Shown here: piece by piece, positions 9,588-18,109 of the stretch
Layout: every line of letters begins with the position of its first letter
How positions within the stretch are numbered: position 1 is the stretch's first letter
DNA from: Nocardioides lijunqiniae
GTDB lineage: Bacteria > Actinomycetota > Actinomycetes > Propionibacteriales > Nocardioidaceae
DNA length: 43,564 nt
Assembly: GCF_015024225.1 (NCBI RefSeq)
Contig: NZ_JACJGM010000004.1
Span: 1-43,564, forward strand
Direction: 5' to 3'
Position numbers and translations under genes: made by a program
The notes under the pieces: model-generated
What the model was told of the DNA's origin: nothing
Databases searched by the model: none
Seen by the model: the letters and a program-made list of their open reading frames with translations, nothing else

Positions 9588-10775
9588 GTGCCCGCCCCTC
9601 ATTCTGCCGCCTCGGTCCTGCCGGCTGCGGCCCCCATCCGCCGTCCCGACACCTCGCCCGCGGGGCTGGCGGCCGTGGGAGTCGTGGGCTTCGTGGTCCT
9701 CGGCGCGCTGAGCAGTGCCCTGGGTCCCGCGCTCCCGACGCTGCAGGACCGGCACGACCTCAGCGCCACGGCGGCGTCGCTGCTGCTGACGGCGTTCTTC
9801 GGCGGGGCCACGACGGGCGTCGTGGTGGCCGGCGTCCTGCGACGCCGGATGTCCACCCACGCCCTCCTCGCGGCCGGGGGGAGCGCGGTCGCGCTCGGCT
9901 GCCTCGCCCTCCCGCTCTCGGGGGGAGTGGCGCTCACCGCCGCGCTCGTCGTGCTGGCCGGGGTGGGGTTCGGCATCCTCGACCTGCTCCTCAACCTCGT
10001 CCTGGCCCGGGCCGGAAGCCGCGGCCCGGCACTGCTCATGGCGGTGAGCGCCGCCTTCGGCATCAGCGCGATCGCGACTCCACTGCTGATCGGCCGCTGG
10101 CCGTCGAGCCTCGCCGTGCCGTTCTGGTCCTGTGCCGCGGGAGCGGCGCTGCTGACGGCGCTGGGCAGCCGCGTCCGGGTGCGGGACGACGCTGCCGACG
10201 ACCTCCCCTCCGACGGCGGCTCGTCCCGCGGCCACGGGGCGCTGGCCGCCGCGCTCCTCGGTGCGGTGCTCCTGGGCTACGTGACGCTCGAGGGGGGAGT
10301 GGCCGGCTGGGAGACCACCCACCTGAGGGCGACGACGGATCTGAGCGAGTCGCACGCCGCGCAGTCGGTCGCGCTGTTCTGGGGCGGCCTCGCGGTGGGG
10401 CGCCTGCTCGCGGCGCCGTTGGCCGCACGGGTCCACCCGGGGACCCTGATCGCGCTGGCGCTGCCCGGCGCGGCGCTGTGCCTGGCCGGGGCAGCGCATC
10501 CACCTCTCGCCGTGGCGGCGTACGCACTCGCGGGGCTGGTGCTCGCGCCGATCTTCCCCGCGGTCGTGAGCTGGCACGCCCGGAGCCGGCCGGACGGGCG
10601 GGGGATCGCCGCGCTGTTCGCCGTCGGCCTCGCAGGGCCGATCCTCACGGCGCCGCTGATCGGCAGGACGGTGGACGCCCACGGGGGAGCCGCCATCCCG
10701 TGGGTGCTCGCGCTGCTCGCCGTGCTCGGCAGCGCCGTCGCACTCGCGGCACGCCTCACGCGGGCCCTGCGATGA
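9588..10775 (+). CDS. MFS transporter
   Basis: A 395-aa polytopic protein from GTG at 9588 with about 12 hydrophobic segments, in the usual 6+6 arrangement split by a charged loop at about residues 185-215 (RVRVRDDAADDLPSDGG). The first half carries a degenerate MFS loop (AGVLRRRMSTHALLA). The overall pattern resembles the sugar (fucose permease-like) or drug-efflux MFS groups, including the acidic EGGVAGWETTHL segment in TM7, common in fucose permease-type proteins. With a neighbouring DeoR regulator, a carbohydrate substrate is plausible but not shown. The last three codons lie in a 13-bp tandem repeat. Confidence 0.88.
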   Translation: MPAPHSAASVLPAAAPIRRPDTSPAGLAAVGVVGFVVLGALSSALGPALPTLQDRHDLSATAASLLLTAFFGGATTGVVVAGVLRRRMSTHALLAAGGSAVALGCLALPLSGGVALTAALVVLAGVGFGILDLLLNLVLARAGSRGPALLMAVSAAFGISAIATPLLIGRWPSSLAVPFWSCAAGAALLTALGSRVRVRDDAADDLPSDGGSSRGHGALAAALLGAVLLGYVTLEGGVAGWETTHLRATTDLSESHAAQSVALFWGGLAVGRLLAAPLAARVHPGTLIALALPGAALCLAGAAHPPLAVAAYALAGLVLAPIFPAVVSWHARSRPDGRGIAALFAVGLAGPILTAPLIGRTVDAHGGAAIPWVLALLAVLGSAVALAARLTRALR

Positions 10776-10816
10776 CGACCTGCGATGACGACCTGCGATG
10801 ACGCTTGCGATGACGG
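10766..10816 (+). repeat. 13-bp tandem repeat spanning the MFS stop codon
   Basis: Four consecutive copies of about CCTGCGATGACGA begin at 10766, 10779, 10792 and 10804 (the third is 12 bases and the fourth reads CTTGCGATGACGG). The first copy encodes the last residues and the TGA of the MFS gene. The other copies are noncoding. Confidence 0.85.
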
Positions 10817-10834
10817 CACCGACCCGCCGCGAGG

Positions 10835-12976
10835 TCAGCGCACCGGCACCGTGACGATCCGCGAACGGCTCGGCGTCCCGCGGCGGTCCATCGCGAACAG
10901 CATGTAGTTGCCCGGCAGCAGCACGCTGGAGCTGCGCGGCAGCGCCAGCGTGGAGCGGTTGCCGTCGCGGCGTACGACGCGCAGCGGGATGCGCCGCTGG
11001 CTGTTGTTGACCGTGTGCGTCGCCTCGGCCATCCGGACGAGCGCGAACGACCGAGCACCCTTGCGGGTGCGGACGGTGATCCGCGAGCCGAGCCGGGCGG
11101 TGCGCGGGGCGGCGGCGATCCGCGGGCGGGCGCGCAGCCTGCCGTCGTCGCGCAGCAGGTAGCCGGGGGTGTAGACCTGCCCGTTGAAGTGGTTGGTCTC
11201 GCAGTCGCCGCAGAGCCCGCCGCCGCCGGAGAACACCCGGCCGTCGGGCAGGAGCACGGCCACGCTGTGATAGGTCCGGGGCACGGCCATCGGGGCGCCG
11301 AGCCGGAAGCGACCGGTGCGCGGGTTCCAGATCTCCGGGCGCAGACGGGCGTCCAGGTCGGAGAAGGGCAGGGGTCTCGCCTGACCGCCGACGGCGACCA
11401 CCTCGCCGTTGGGGAGCACGACGCTGTTGGCGAAGGTCCGCGGCTCGATCATGGCTCCGGTCCGCCGCACGCGGGGCCGCGTGCCCTTGATGTTGAGCGT
11501 GTAGGCCTGCCGGACCGCGGGCGTCTCGTCGTAGGCCGGCGCGCCACCGAGCACCAGGACGCGGTGGGGGGCGTACATGACGGCGTTGCCGTTCATCTGA
11601 TCGCTGCCGGGACGCTTCCCGACGGTGCGCACCGAGCCGCGACCGCGCAGCGAGACGAGGTTCATGGCCTGGCTCGGCCCGACCTGGAGCACCTTGCGAT
11701 CAGCCACGGGGTAGAGCCACATCTGGTTGTCCTGACGGAAGATCCCGGCAGGGTCGTCGGTCAGCATCCTCTTCGGCGAGACGCCCGGCAGCCGCCGCCA
11801 GCCGGTCCGCTTCGACCAGACCTCGCCGACCTTGCCGCCGAGGCCGCCGGGGCCCCAGGAGCCGCCCACGGTGAAGACGCGCCCGTCGGGCATCGTCGTC
11901 ATCGCGTGGTAGCCGCGACCGACCTTCATCGGCGGTCCGGCCTTCCAGGTGTTGCGCTTCGGGTCGTAGATGCTGGTCTCGTTGGCGTTGCTGCCGCCGG
12001 TCACCATGATCCGCCCGTCGGGCAGCATCGCGACGCCCGGGCAGAACATGTCGTGACGCGTCTTGGTCACCAGGCGCCGGCTGACCTCCATGGTGTCCAG
12101 GTCGAGGATCGCGGTCTGCGTGTAGCCCATGCCCTGGGGGTCGTAGTCGTCCGTCGCGTACGCCGACCAGGTCAGCAGCCGGTTGCCCGGGAGCGCGGCC
12201 ACCGCGACGGGCACGAGGGGGAAGGCGATCGTGCGCCCCCAGCTCCCGACCACGGAGGGTCGGCCCTCAGCCTTGCGCGGCGTGGGTGCGCGTCGGTCCG
12301 CGTCGGCCTTCGGGGTGCGCAGGTCGAGGTCGGCCACTGCGGCTGGCTGTCCGTCGCTGGTCTCCAGGGCGGTGAGTCGCACGAACCGCGCGTCCACCCG
12401 CGCGAACTCCGTGGGTACGCCGCGACCGTCACCGGGCCAGCGGCCGTCGGCGACCGTCGTCCAGGACGTCCCGTCGGTGCTGACGGCGAGCTCGAACTGC
12501 GTGATCGTCCCGACGCGGTCGCCCGGCGCCGTGTAGTCGAGCCCGAGGACGAGCTCGGGGGAGCCGAGGTCGACGGTCAGGACCGCCGGCACGTCGGTGC
12601 TGGCGCGCCACACGGTCGCCGGGTCACCGTCGACGGCCTCCGTGGCGGACATGAAGCGGGTGCCCTCGGGACCCGCGCCCACCTGCTCGGTCGCGGACCA
12701 GTCGAGCCGGCCCACCGAGCGGTCGTCGGCGACGTAGGCGGCGGGGGAGGGCTGCACCATGCCGGCCATCTCGTGGCCCGCGGCGTGGTCGCCGTGCTGG
12801 TCCGCGTGTCCTCCGGCGGCGCCGTGCTGGTGACCGCCGACCGGGGGAGGCTGGTCCGCGCCTCCGCCCACGGTCAGCAGCGTGACGACCAGCGCGAGAC
12901 CCGTCCACCCGACACCGGCTCGCACCCACGTGACGCGTCGCCGCCACCTGTCCTGACCCGTCGAGCTCTCGTGCAC
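10835..12976 (-). CDS. Secreted galactose-oxidase-like copper radical oxidase with discoidin domain
   Basis: A 713-aa protein. It has an N-terminal membrane segment (about 18-37), then a His-rich stretch with nine His between residues 49 and 68, an F5/8 type C (discoidin) domain at about 85-222, a seven-bladed kelch/galactose-oxidase domain at about 240-600 and a galactose-oxidase C-terminal domain to 713. All the AA5 copper-radical residues appear: Cys312 (HDMFCPG) and Tyr356 (GRGYHAM) for the thioether cofactor, stacking Trp374 (GGSWGPGG), Tyr569-His570 (RTYHSVAVLLPDGRVF) and His654 (ATHTVNNSQRRIPL). Start GTG at 12976 follows GGGGGGTGTC. Streptomyces GlxA is a related bacterial copper radical oxidase acting on a hyphal-tip glycan; no CslA-type synthase is in the window, but a GT61-like transferase is divergent from it. 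Confidence 0.92.
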   Translation of the reverse strand: MHESSTGQDRWRRRVTWVRAGVGWTGLALVVTLLTVGGGADQPPPVGGHQHGAAGGHADQHGDHAAGHEMAGMVQPSPAAYVADDRSVGRLDWSATEQVGAGPEGTRFMSATEAVDGDPATVWRASTDVPAVLTVDLGSPELVLGLDYTAPGDRVGTITQFELAVSTDGTSWTTVADGRWPGDGRGVPTEFARVDARFVRLTALETSDGQPAAVADLDLRTPKADADRRAPTPRKAEGRPSVVGSWGRTIAFPLVPVAVAALPGNRLLTWSAYATDDYDPQGMGYTQTAILDLDTMEVSRRLVTKTRHDMFCPGVAMLPDGRIMVTGGSNANETSIYDPKRNTWKAGPPMKVGRGYHAMTTMPDGRVFTVGGSWGPGGLGGKVGEVWSKRTGWRRLPGVSPKRMLTDDPAGIFRQDNQMWLYPVADRKVLQVGPSQAMNLVSLRGRGSVRTVGKRPGSDQMNGNAVMYAPHRVLVLGGAPAYDETPAVRQAYTLNIKGTRPRVRRTGAMIEPRTFANSVVLPNGEVVAVGGQARPLPFSDLDARLRPEIWNPRTGRFRLGAPMAVPRTYHSVAVLLPDGRVFSGGGGLCGDCETNHFNGQVYTPGYLLRDDGRLRARPRIAAAPRTARLGSRITVRTRKGARSFALVRMAEATHTVNNSQRRIPLRVVRRDGNRSTLALPRSSSVLLPGNYMLFAMDRRGTPSRSRIVTVPVR

Positions 12977-13088
12977 GACACCCCCCAGTGTCTCGTGGCT
13001 GTAGCCAACCTAGGTCGCCCAGCGACGGATGTCCCTCGTTCAGCCACATCCGCGGTCCAGCACCGCCGCGACGCCCGTCGCGGCGACG

Positions 13089-13118
13089 CCAGGTATCCGC
13101 GGCGCCGTCCAGGTATTC
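13089..13118. promoter_or_regulatory. 20-bp-phased direct repeats between the oxidase and GT61 genes
   Basis: CCAGGTATCC (13089-13098) and CCAGGTATTC (13109-13118) repeat with a 20-base offset. They lie in the 189-bp divergent region 12977-13165, which otherwise shows nothing clear. They are candidate sites for a regulator common to both genes. Confidence 0.4.
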
Positions 13119-13165
13119 AGCGACGGGTCGACAACCTCACCGGGGTCGAGGGGCGTAGTCGTGGT

Positions 13166-14863
13166 GTGAACTCCTCGACTGTCAGCGGCGTGCGCGCAGG
13201 TGTGAGAGCGCTGGCGCGCCTGGCCCGCCCCGAGCCGACCGCCGCCGAGCGACTGGAGTCGCTCGAGGACGCCTCCACCGTGACGGCGCTGCGCCCGCTG
13301 CTGCTGCGACTCGGCGAGCGTCCCGAACCGGCCGTGGCCGTCGTCGCCGACGTGATCGACCCCCCGATCGCGCGGGCACTGCTGGAGGTGTGGCCGCAGG
13401 CACGCCTCACCGTGCTCGACGCAGCCGTCGGGGAGTCGGACCTGCACGTGGCCCTGGCGGCCGCCGGGTCGTTCGACGCGATCTTCGACCTCGCCGACGA
13501 GCGGGGCGGGCGGTCGCGGGAGATCCTCTTCCACCTGCGCCGCGGCGGGGTGCTCGTCGTCATGGACGCCCGCGCCGAGGCCGGCCGGGCCGCCGAGGTC
13601 GCCGGCACGGCCGTCCGGTCGGGCCTGCTGCCCGACGACGTACCCACCCCCGACGACCTCCACCTCGCCCGTGCCGTCGACTCCGTGGCCGTGCGTGGCG
13701 ACCACCTCATCCTGACGGCCAACCCCCGCGGGCGGCCCTACCTCGCGAAGCTGCGAGAGGAGGAGGTCGACGCCTACCTCGAAGCCACCCTCGGTCGCGT
13801 CGGACGCGTGCTCGGCAGCCGCCCCGGCTCGGTCGTCGTCAACCCCGCGCCGGTCGTCGTGTCGCAGGCCGACACCCCGATGGTCTACCGGACCACCTTT
13901 GAGGCGCCGCCGCTGCGGCTGCGCGAGTACCACCGCGTGGAGTGCCTGACCGGGCAGGTGCTGTGCACCGACAACGTCGTCCTGCCCGACTCCTTCCGGC
14001 ACAACTACCGGCCCCGGCTCGCCAACCGGTCCACCGTGCCGGTGGCGCCGCGCTTCGCCCAGACGAAGGGCCCGCAGCCCGAGGACCGCGACGGCACGTG
14101 GTTCTACCTCGACTCCGAGTTCCGCGGGCACTTCGGGCACGCGATGACCGAGCAGGTCTCGCGCCTGTGGGCGTGGCAGGAGGCCAAGGCAGCCCACCCC
14201 GACGTCCAGGCCCTGATGCTCACCGGGGCGCGGACCACGATCGCGGAGTGGGAGTACCGGCTGTACGAGGCGGCCGGCGTCCCGCGCGAGGACCTGGTCC
14301 TGCTCGACCGCCCGGTCCGTCCCGAGCGCCTCCTCGCGGCGACCCCGGCGTTCTCGCAGCCCGGCTACATCCACGAGGCGGCTCGCGAGGTCTACGACCG
14401 CGTCGGCGACCACCTCGCGGTCGATGCGCCGGCGCGGGACTACGCCGACCGGATCTTCTGCAGCCGCCGCCACGAGAAGCGCTCGGCCACCAACCCGGCG
14501 GAGGTGGAGGACTTCTTCGCGCGTCGGGGCTTCGAGATCGTCTACCCCGAGGACCACCCGCTGGGCGAGCAGGTGCAGATGTTCCGCTCGGCCACCGAGG
14601 TGGCGGGCTTCGCCGGCAGCGCAATGTTCTCGATGGCGTTCGTGCGCGAGCCCAAGCGCGTCACCCTGGTGTCAGCCGAGACCTACACCGCCCAGAACGA
14701 GGGCCTGTTCGCCGCCATGCGCGGACACCAGCTCAACGTCGCCCGGTGCCGGGCCACGCGTCTGCGACCCGACGGGACGCTGATCGCGAAGCGGCTGCAG
14801 GCCAGGTTCACCTTCGACGACGCCCGTGAGGGTGAGTTCCTGCGCCGCATCCTCGGCGAGTGA
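13166..14863 (+). CDS. GT61-family-like glycosyltransferase
   Basis: A protein of about 565 aa. The C-terminal part (about 240-560) resembles glycosyltransferase family 61 (DUF563): FYLDSEFRGHFGHAMTEQVS followed by RLWAW corresponds to the family's H-x-x-x-(D/E) region, and EVAGFAGSAMFSMAF near the end matches its conserved acceptor-side block. The N-terminal part (about 50-200) has a Rossmann-like pattern (VAVVADVIDPPIARALLEVW, FDAIFDLADE, RRGGVLVVMDA) and may be a methyltransferase-like or nucleotide-binding module. The start is uncertain: GTG at 13166 is used, with GTG at 13190 possible. No signal peptide or membrane segment is seen, so it should act in the cytoplasm. It is divergent from the copper radical oxidase. 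Confidence 0.82.
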   Translation: MNSSTVSGVRAGVRALARLARPEPTAAERLESLEDASTVTALRPLLLRLGERPEPAVAVVADVIDPPIARALLEVWPQARLTVLDAAVGESDLHVALAAAGSFDAIFDLADERGGRSREILFHLRRGGVLVVMDARAEAGRAAEVAGTAVRSGLLPDDVPTPDDLHLARAVDSVAVRGDHLILTANPRGRPYLAKLREEEVDAYLEATLGRVGRVLGSRPGSVVVNPAPVVVSQADTPMVYRTTFEAPPLRLREYHRVECLTGQVLCTDNVVLPDSFRHNYRPRLANRSTVPVAPRFAQTKGPQPEDRDGTWFYLDSEFRGHFGHAMTEQVSRLWAWQEAKAAHPDVQALMLTGARTTIAEWEYRLYEAAGVPREDLVLLDRPVRPERLLAATPAFSQPGYIHEAAREVYDRVGDHLAVDAPARDYADRIFCSRRHEKRSATNPAEVEDFFARRGFEIVYPEDHPLGEQVQMFRSATEVAGFAGSAMFSMAFVREPKRVTLVSAETYTAQNEGLFAAMRGHQLNVARCRATRLRPDGTLIAKRLQARFTFDDAREGEFLRRILGE

Positions 14864-14881
14864 GTCCGGCGCTCGGCGGTC

Positions 14882-15016
14882 TCAGGGGAGGGGGATGACC
14901 GCGACCCCGACCCGCTTCGCGGAGCCTCCGGTGACCTTGACACGGATCCTCTCGGTCCTGCCGTCGATGGCGCGGGGGAGCAGGCGCTTGGGTTCCCAGG
15001 CGTTCGGGTGGCTCAC
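14882..15016 (-). CDS. 44-aa basic small protein
   Basis: The frame runs from GTG at 15016 to TGA at 14882. A strong Shine-Dalgarno (GAGGAGG) lies 5 bases before the GTG, and the start is 20 bases after the stop of the transglutaminase-like gene, so it looks like the last gene of that operon. The peptide starts SHPNAWEPKRLLPRAIDG, is Arg/Lys-rich, has no membrane segment and ends in VAVIPLP. Codons have high third-position G/C. No family is recognised. Confidence 0.6.
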   Translation of the reverse strand: MSHPNAWEPKRLLPRAIDGRTERIRVKVTGGSAKRVGVAVIPLP

Positions 15017-15036
15017 CGGCTCCTCCTCACCAGTCG

Positions 15037-17133
15037 TCAGCGGGTGGCGTACTGGCGGAGGTACGCGTTGGACATCCAGTCGTCGCGCTCGGTGCGCAGC
15101 GCCGAGCCCGTGAACTCCGCATCGCTGATCAGGAGGTACTTGGTGCCCGACTGGGGGTTCCATGGACCGCGCGGGTCGTTCCAGGTCACGTCGACCGCCC
15201 GCCAGCCGTCCGCGACCTTCACCTTGTTCCACGCGTGACCGCCGCCGTCGGCGAGCTCTCCCGTGACGACGACCGACTCGACTCCGGCTTCCTTCGCCAG
15301 CGCGTGGAAGGCGTACGCGTAGCTCATGCACACCCCGGTGTCGTCCACCAGGATGCCGTGCGTCTCCCAGGCGTAGCGGAACTTGGCGGGGATGTCCGAA
15401 CGGTACTTCCCCGGCGACGACTCGAGCGCGCCGTAGTCGTAGTCGGCCTGATCCACGAGGTAGCGGTTGAGGGCGCTCACCTTCTCCGAGACGCTCATCC
15501 CGTCGTTGATCACCTGCTCCACGACCGACTCGGCCGCCTCGGCGATGTCCTTCTGATGCGACTGCTTCTCGGTCTGCGAGAACGCGGACTCGACGTGGAT
15601 GACATTGCCCTCGATGGAGAACTTGTCGAAGTACGACAGGGAGTACGGGTTCTGGTAGACGGCCTCGGTCAACGCGTCGTCGAGCTCAGGCAGACCCGGT
15701 TGGCCGGCGACCTCGGAGACGTCGATGCTGGTGGACCCCGCGATCAGCTGTCCCGCGATGAACCTGGTCAGGTCGTTGCTGCCGAAGACCGGGTAGTCCG
15801 GCGGGGGCAGCTCGGGGCTGGGCTTCTGCGGGAGGTCGCTGCGGACCACGATGCTCGTCTTGCTCAGGCCCGTGGGGGGGTAGTCGCCCTGCGCGCGCTT
15901 GTTGAACGTCGTGACCGCGGCGTCGATGTTGTCTACCGCCGCGACCGGGATGCGGACAGGATCCACGAGCCGGGTGCCCTGCCCGCGCAGCGGAACCACC
16001 CAGTCGCGGCCCTTCCGGCGTACCTCGGCGCGGTCGACGAAAGCGCCCGTGGCCCGGGTCGAGCCCTCGATGGACACGTAGAGGAACCGACTCGGCAAGG
16101 CAGCCAGGCCGCGGTTCGCGAGGTCGGCGCCCTGGTCCCACTTCCGGTCGGAGCGGACCGGCAGTGCTTCCAGGCCGGTGAAGTCGATCGCGGTGACGAC
16201 CGACGGCTGTCGGTCCACGACGGCGATGACGCCGAGCCTGGCGTCGACCTTCTCGGCAACGAGCTGCGGCAGCGTGACCATCGTCGACGCGTCGACGGTG
16301 GTCAGCTTCAGGAGGTCGTTTTGCGTGCACGTGGCTCGGAAGCAGCGCTTCGTCGCGGCCGAGGACCAGCTGGTGTCCGTCGTCCGGCCGACGACCCGCA
16401 CCGTGTCGTCGAGGCTGCTGTCCCGGCGCTGTTGCAGCACGACGAGATATTCTGTCGCGTTCGGGACCTGCGACCATTCGAGGAACGCGTCTCCCTGCGG
16501 CGTCACCGACGAGGTGATCTGCGCCGGGGCCGGCGTCTGCGCGGTGAAGTCGACCTGGGTCACCAGCGGCCGGGCCCGCTTGCTGCCGTCCGGCTCGAGG
16601 TACTGCACGACATACGCGCGGGGGTTGAGGCTCCAGTAGGTGCCAAGATCCGCCAGTGTGGCCACCGACTGGTCATCCTGGCCCTGGACGTAGGCACGTT
16701 TCAGCCGCAGCGGCTTGAGAGCCAGATGTGGGTCCGCCCCGGCGGAAGTCAGGTCAGGCAGGATCGCGAACGGCACCGGCTTGCTCAGCGCCTGGTCGGC
16801 GTACACCTCGATCTTGCCGGGGTCTCCCTGCCAGGGATCCTTGGCGTCGGCGTCGTAGTCGGCTGGGATGATCAGGTCGCCCTCGATGCCGACGCCGGTA
16901 ACGGCCTCGGAGTAGTCGTAGCCCGGGACGGCCTCCGGCGTCTGCACGGCGGTGGGAAGCACCGCGGCTCCGTCCTCTCGCAGCTGCTCCAGCAGCGCCT
17001 CGGAGGTGTCCGGGCGGTCCTCCGATGCGTCGTCGTCATCGAGCACCAGGACCACGGCGACGCCCACGACGAGGATCAGCGCCAGGGCCAAGGACCCGAG
17101 GACCGCCAGCCAGGGGAACCTGCGCGCGGTCAC
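15037..17133 (-). CDS. Membrane-anchored transglutaminase-like protein
   Basis: A 698-aa protein from GTG at 17133. An N-terminal membrane segment (about 4-30, WLAVLGSLALALILVVGVAV) is followed by an Asp-rich spacer and about 500 external residues, including a fibronectin-like strand region (VTPQGDAFLEWSQVPNATEY). The transglutaminase-core domain at about 560-690 has Cys602 (TGVCMSYA), His633 (GGGHAWNKV) and Asp648 (AVDVTWND), the full Cys-His-Asp triad of the superfamily. Such domains can cross-link or cleave proteins. The GTG overlaps the TGA of the upstream gene (GTGA), indicating translational coupling. An upstream extension to 17220 is a frame overlap only. Confidence 0.87.
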   Translation of the reverse strand: MTARRFPWLAVLGSLALALILVVGVAVVLVLDDDDASEDRPDTSEALLEQLREDGAAVLPTAVQTPEAVPGYDYSEAVTGVGIEGDLIIPADYDADAKDPWQGDPGKIEVYADQALSKPVPFAILPDLTSAGADPHLALKPLRLKRAYVQGQDDQSVATLADLGTYWSLNPRAYVVQYLEPDGSKRARPLVTQVDFTAQTPAPAQITSSVTPQGDAFLEWSQVPNATEYLVVLQQRRDSSLDDTVRVVGRTTDTSWSSAATKRCFRATCTQNDLLKLTTVDASTMVTLPQLVAEKVDARLGVIAVVDRQPSVVTAIDFTGLEALPVRSDRKWDQGADLANRGLAALPSRFLYVSIEGSTRATGAFVDRAEVRRKGRDWVVPLRGQGTRLVDPVRIPVAAVDNIDAAVTTFNKRAQGDYPPTGLSKTSIVVRSDLPQKPSPELPPPDYPVFGSNDLTRFIAGQLIAGSTSIDVSEVAGQPGLPELDDALTEAVYQNPYSLSYFDKFSIEGNVIHVESAFSQTEKQSHQKDIAEAAESVVEQVINDGMSVSEKVSALNRYLVDQADYDYGALESSPGKYRSDIPAKFRYAWETHGILVDDTGVCMSYAYAFHALAKEAGVESVVVTGELADGGGHAWNKVKVADGWRAVDVTWNDPRGPWNPQSGTKYLLISDAEFTGSALRTERDDWMSNAYLRQYATR

Positions 17134-17744
17134 TTCTCGTCCATCCAGGTCGGGGTCTCCAACGTCGGAGCCGTGATCGACGGCAGCGGCTCGTCGCGGT
17201 CGGGATAGACGCCCTGGCACGCCTGGATGACCGCACCCTGGGCCTTCGGGATCTCTGCCTGCTGGGAGCTGATCTCCGCCGGGATCTCGGTGTCGGGGGT
17301 CTGACCCTGCGCCAGAGCGTCGTCAACGCCCTGCTTCCAATCCTGGAGCGCCTGGTAGTAGGCCACGGTGACGGTGGCCTCCTCCTTCACGAGCGCCGCG
17401 ATCTCGTCGTCGCTGATGTCGGCGAGTGCCGCGTCGTAGGCCTCCTGCAGCTTGTCCGGGTCGAACTCGGTCGCTGCCCAGATCTGGCTGTTCAACACCA
17501 CGTCCGCGTAGACCTCGCACGACGCCTCGTGTGCGCCGCCGGAGGTGTCGTCCTCCTTGTCGGAGCCATCGCCACGCACCACCAGCGCGACGACGCCGAT
17601 GACGACCAGGACCAGCACCAGGCCAGCGCCGAGCAGCGCCAGAGTCAGTCCAGTCCGGGGACCCTTCGGCGGCTGCGTGTGCGGCGGCTGGCCCGGCGGC
17701 GGGAAGCCGCCCTGGCCGACGGAAGGCGGCAGAGGATCGTTCAC
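17130..17744 (-). CDS. Pro-rich, membrane-anchored protein, first gene of the transglutaminase operon
   Basis: A 204-aa protein. The N-terminal 30 residues are Pro/Gly/Gln-rich (GQGGFPPPGQPPHTQPPKGP), followed by a membrane segment at about 31-57 and an acidic external domain with mostly helical sequence (EFDPDKLQEAYDAALADISD, DDEIAALVKEEATVTVAYYQ). Two Cys (SCEVY, ACQGVY) could form a disulphide. The start is GTG at 17744, with AAGGA about 10 bases upstream. No family is recognised. The 4-bp overlap with the transglutaminase-like gene suggests a shared complex at the cell surface. Confidence 0.82.
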   Translation of the reverse strand: MNDPLPPSVGQGGFPPPGQPPHTQPPKGPRTGLTLALLGAGLVLVLVVIGVVALVVRGDGSDKEDDTSGGAHEASCEVYADVVLNSQIWAATEFDPDKLQEAYDAALADISDDEIAALVKEEATVTVAYYQALQDWKQGVDDALAQGQTPDTEIPAEISSQQAEIPKAQGAVIQACQGVYPDRDEPLPSITAPTLETPTWMDEK

Positions 17745-17987
17745 GAGGTCTCATTCCTTACTGGTGACAAGGGGCCCGCGATCGGCCGGCTTTTCGGCAG
17801 GCCATCTCAACGACGGGTCGCAGGCTCAAGGATCGCTGGGCTGGAGGTGCCGAACTACCCAACGAAACCGTGGAACTCGGTCGCCGAACATCCGCGACTA
17901 CCTCGGCGTGGTCCGTACGAGTGGCAACATCAACTTCGGCAGCTTCGTTGAGTGCACCCTGCTGCGCTCTCCGTGGACCGCCGATAA

Positions 17988-18002
17988 CTGACATTATGTC
18001 AG
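17988..18002. promoter_or_regulatory. 15-bp perfect palindrome, operator candidate
   Basis: CTGACAT-T-ATGTCAG is a perfect odd-length palindrome in the divergent gap between the 17744 operon and the leaderless small gene at 18110. It contains a CATTAT -10-like core on the plus strand. The cognate regulator is unknown. Confidence 0.4.
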
Positions 18003-18097
18003 GTTGCAGGTCTGCGTGTCTCCCCGCAGGTCGTCCACTGACGCACTTGCGGCGTTCCGCGTGCGCTCATCCGGTGAGCTCGCGAGAGTCACGCTCC

Positions 18098-18103
18098 TAG
18101 ACT
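18098..18103 (+). promoter_or_regulatory. -10 element, leaderless start
   Basis: TAGACT is followed by 6 bases and the GTG at 18110, the same spacing as at other leaderless starts in the window. Confidence 0.5.
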
Positions 18104-18109
18104 CCCCTG

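Larger units (their letters stand above)
17745..18109. other. Gene-poor stretch with a 15-bp palindrome
   Basis: About 365 bases with reduced GC and no convincing frame. A 78-codon minus-strand frame at 17758-17994 lacks coding bias and a ribosome site. The only structure I see is CTGACATTATGTCAG (17988-18002), described separately. Confidence 0.5.

Noticed and set aside
8757..10682. Extension of the DeoR frame upstream over the MFS gene
   Set aside because: The region upstream of 9536 is the complement of a clear transporter and the HTH start is at 9527.
11015..13165. In-frame N-terminal extension of the GT61-like gene across the copper oxidase gene
   Set aside because: The extension is antisense to a gene with a complete active site; only the part after about 13166 is coding.
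13040..14557. 505-codon minus-strand frame opposite the GT61-like gene
   Set aside because: Shadow of the real gene; composition is Val/Gly/Asp-rich without motifs.
17758..17994. 78-codon minus-strand frame starting in a palindrome
   Set aside because: No ribosome site, no third-position GC bias and no recognisable feature; could be a real short gene but not supportable.
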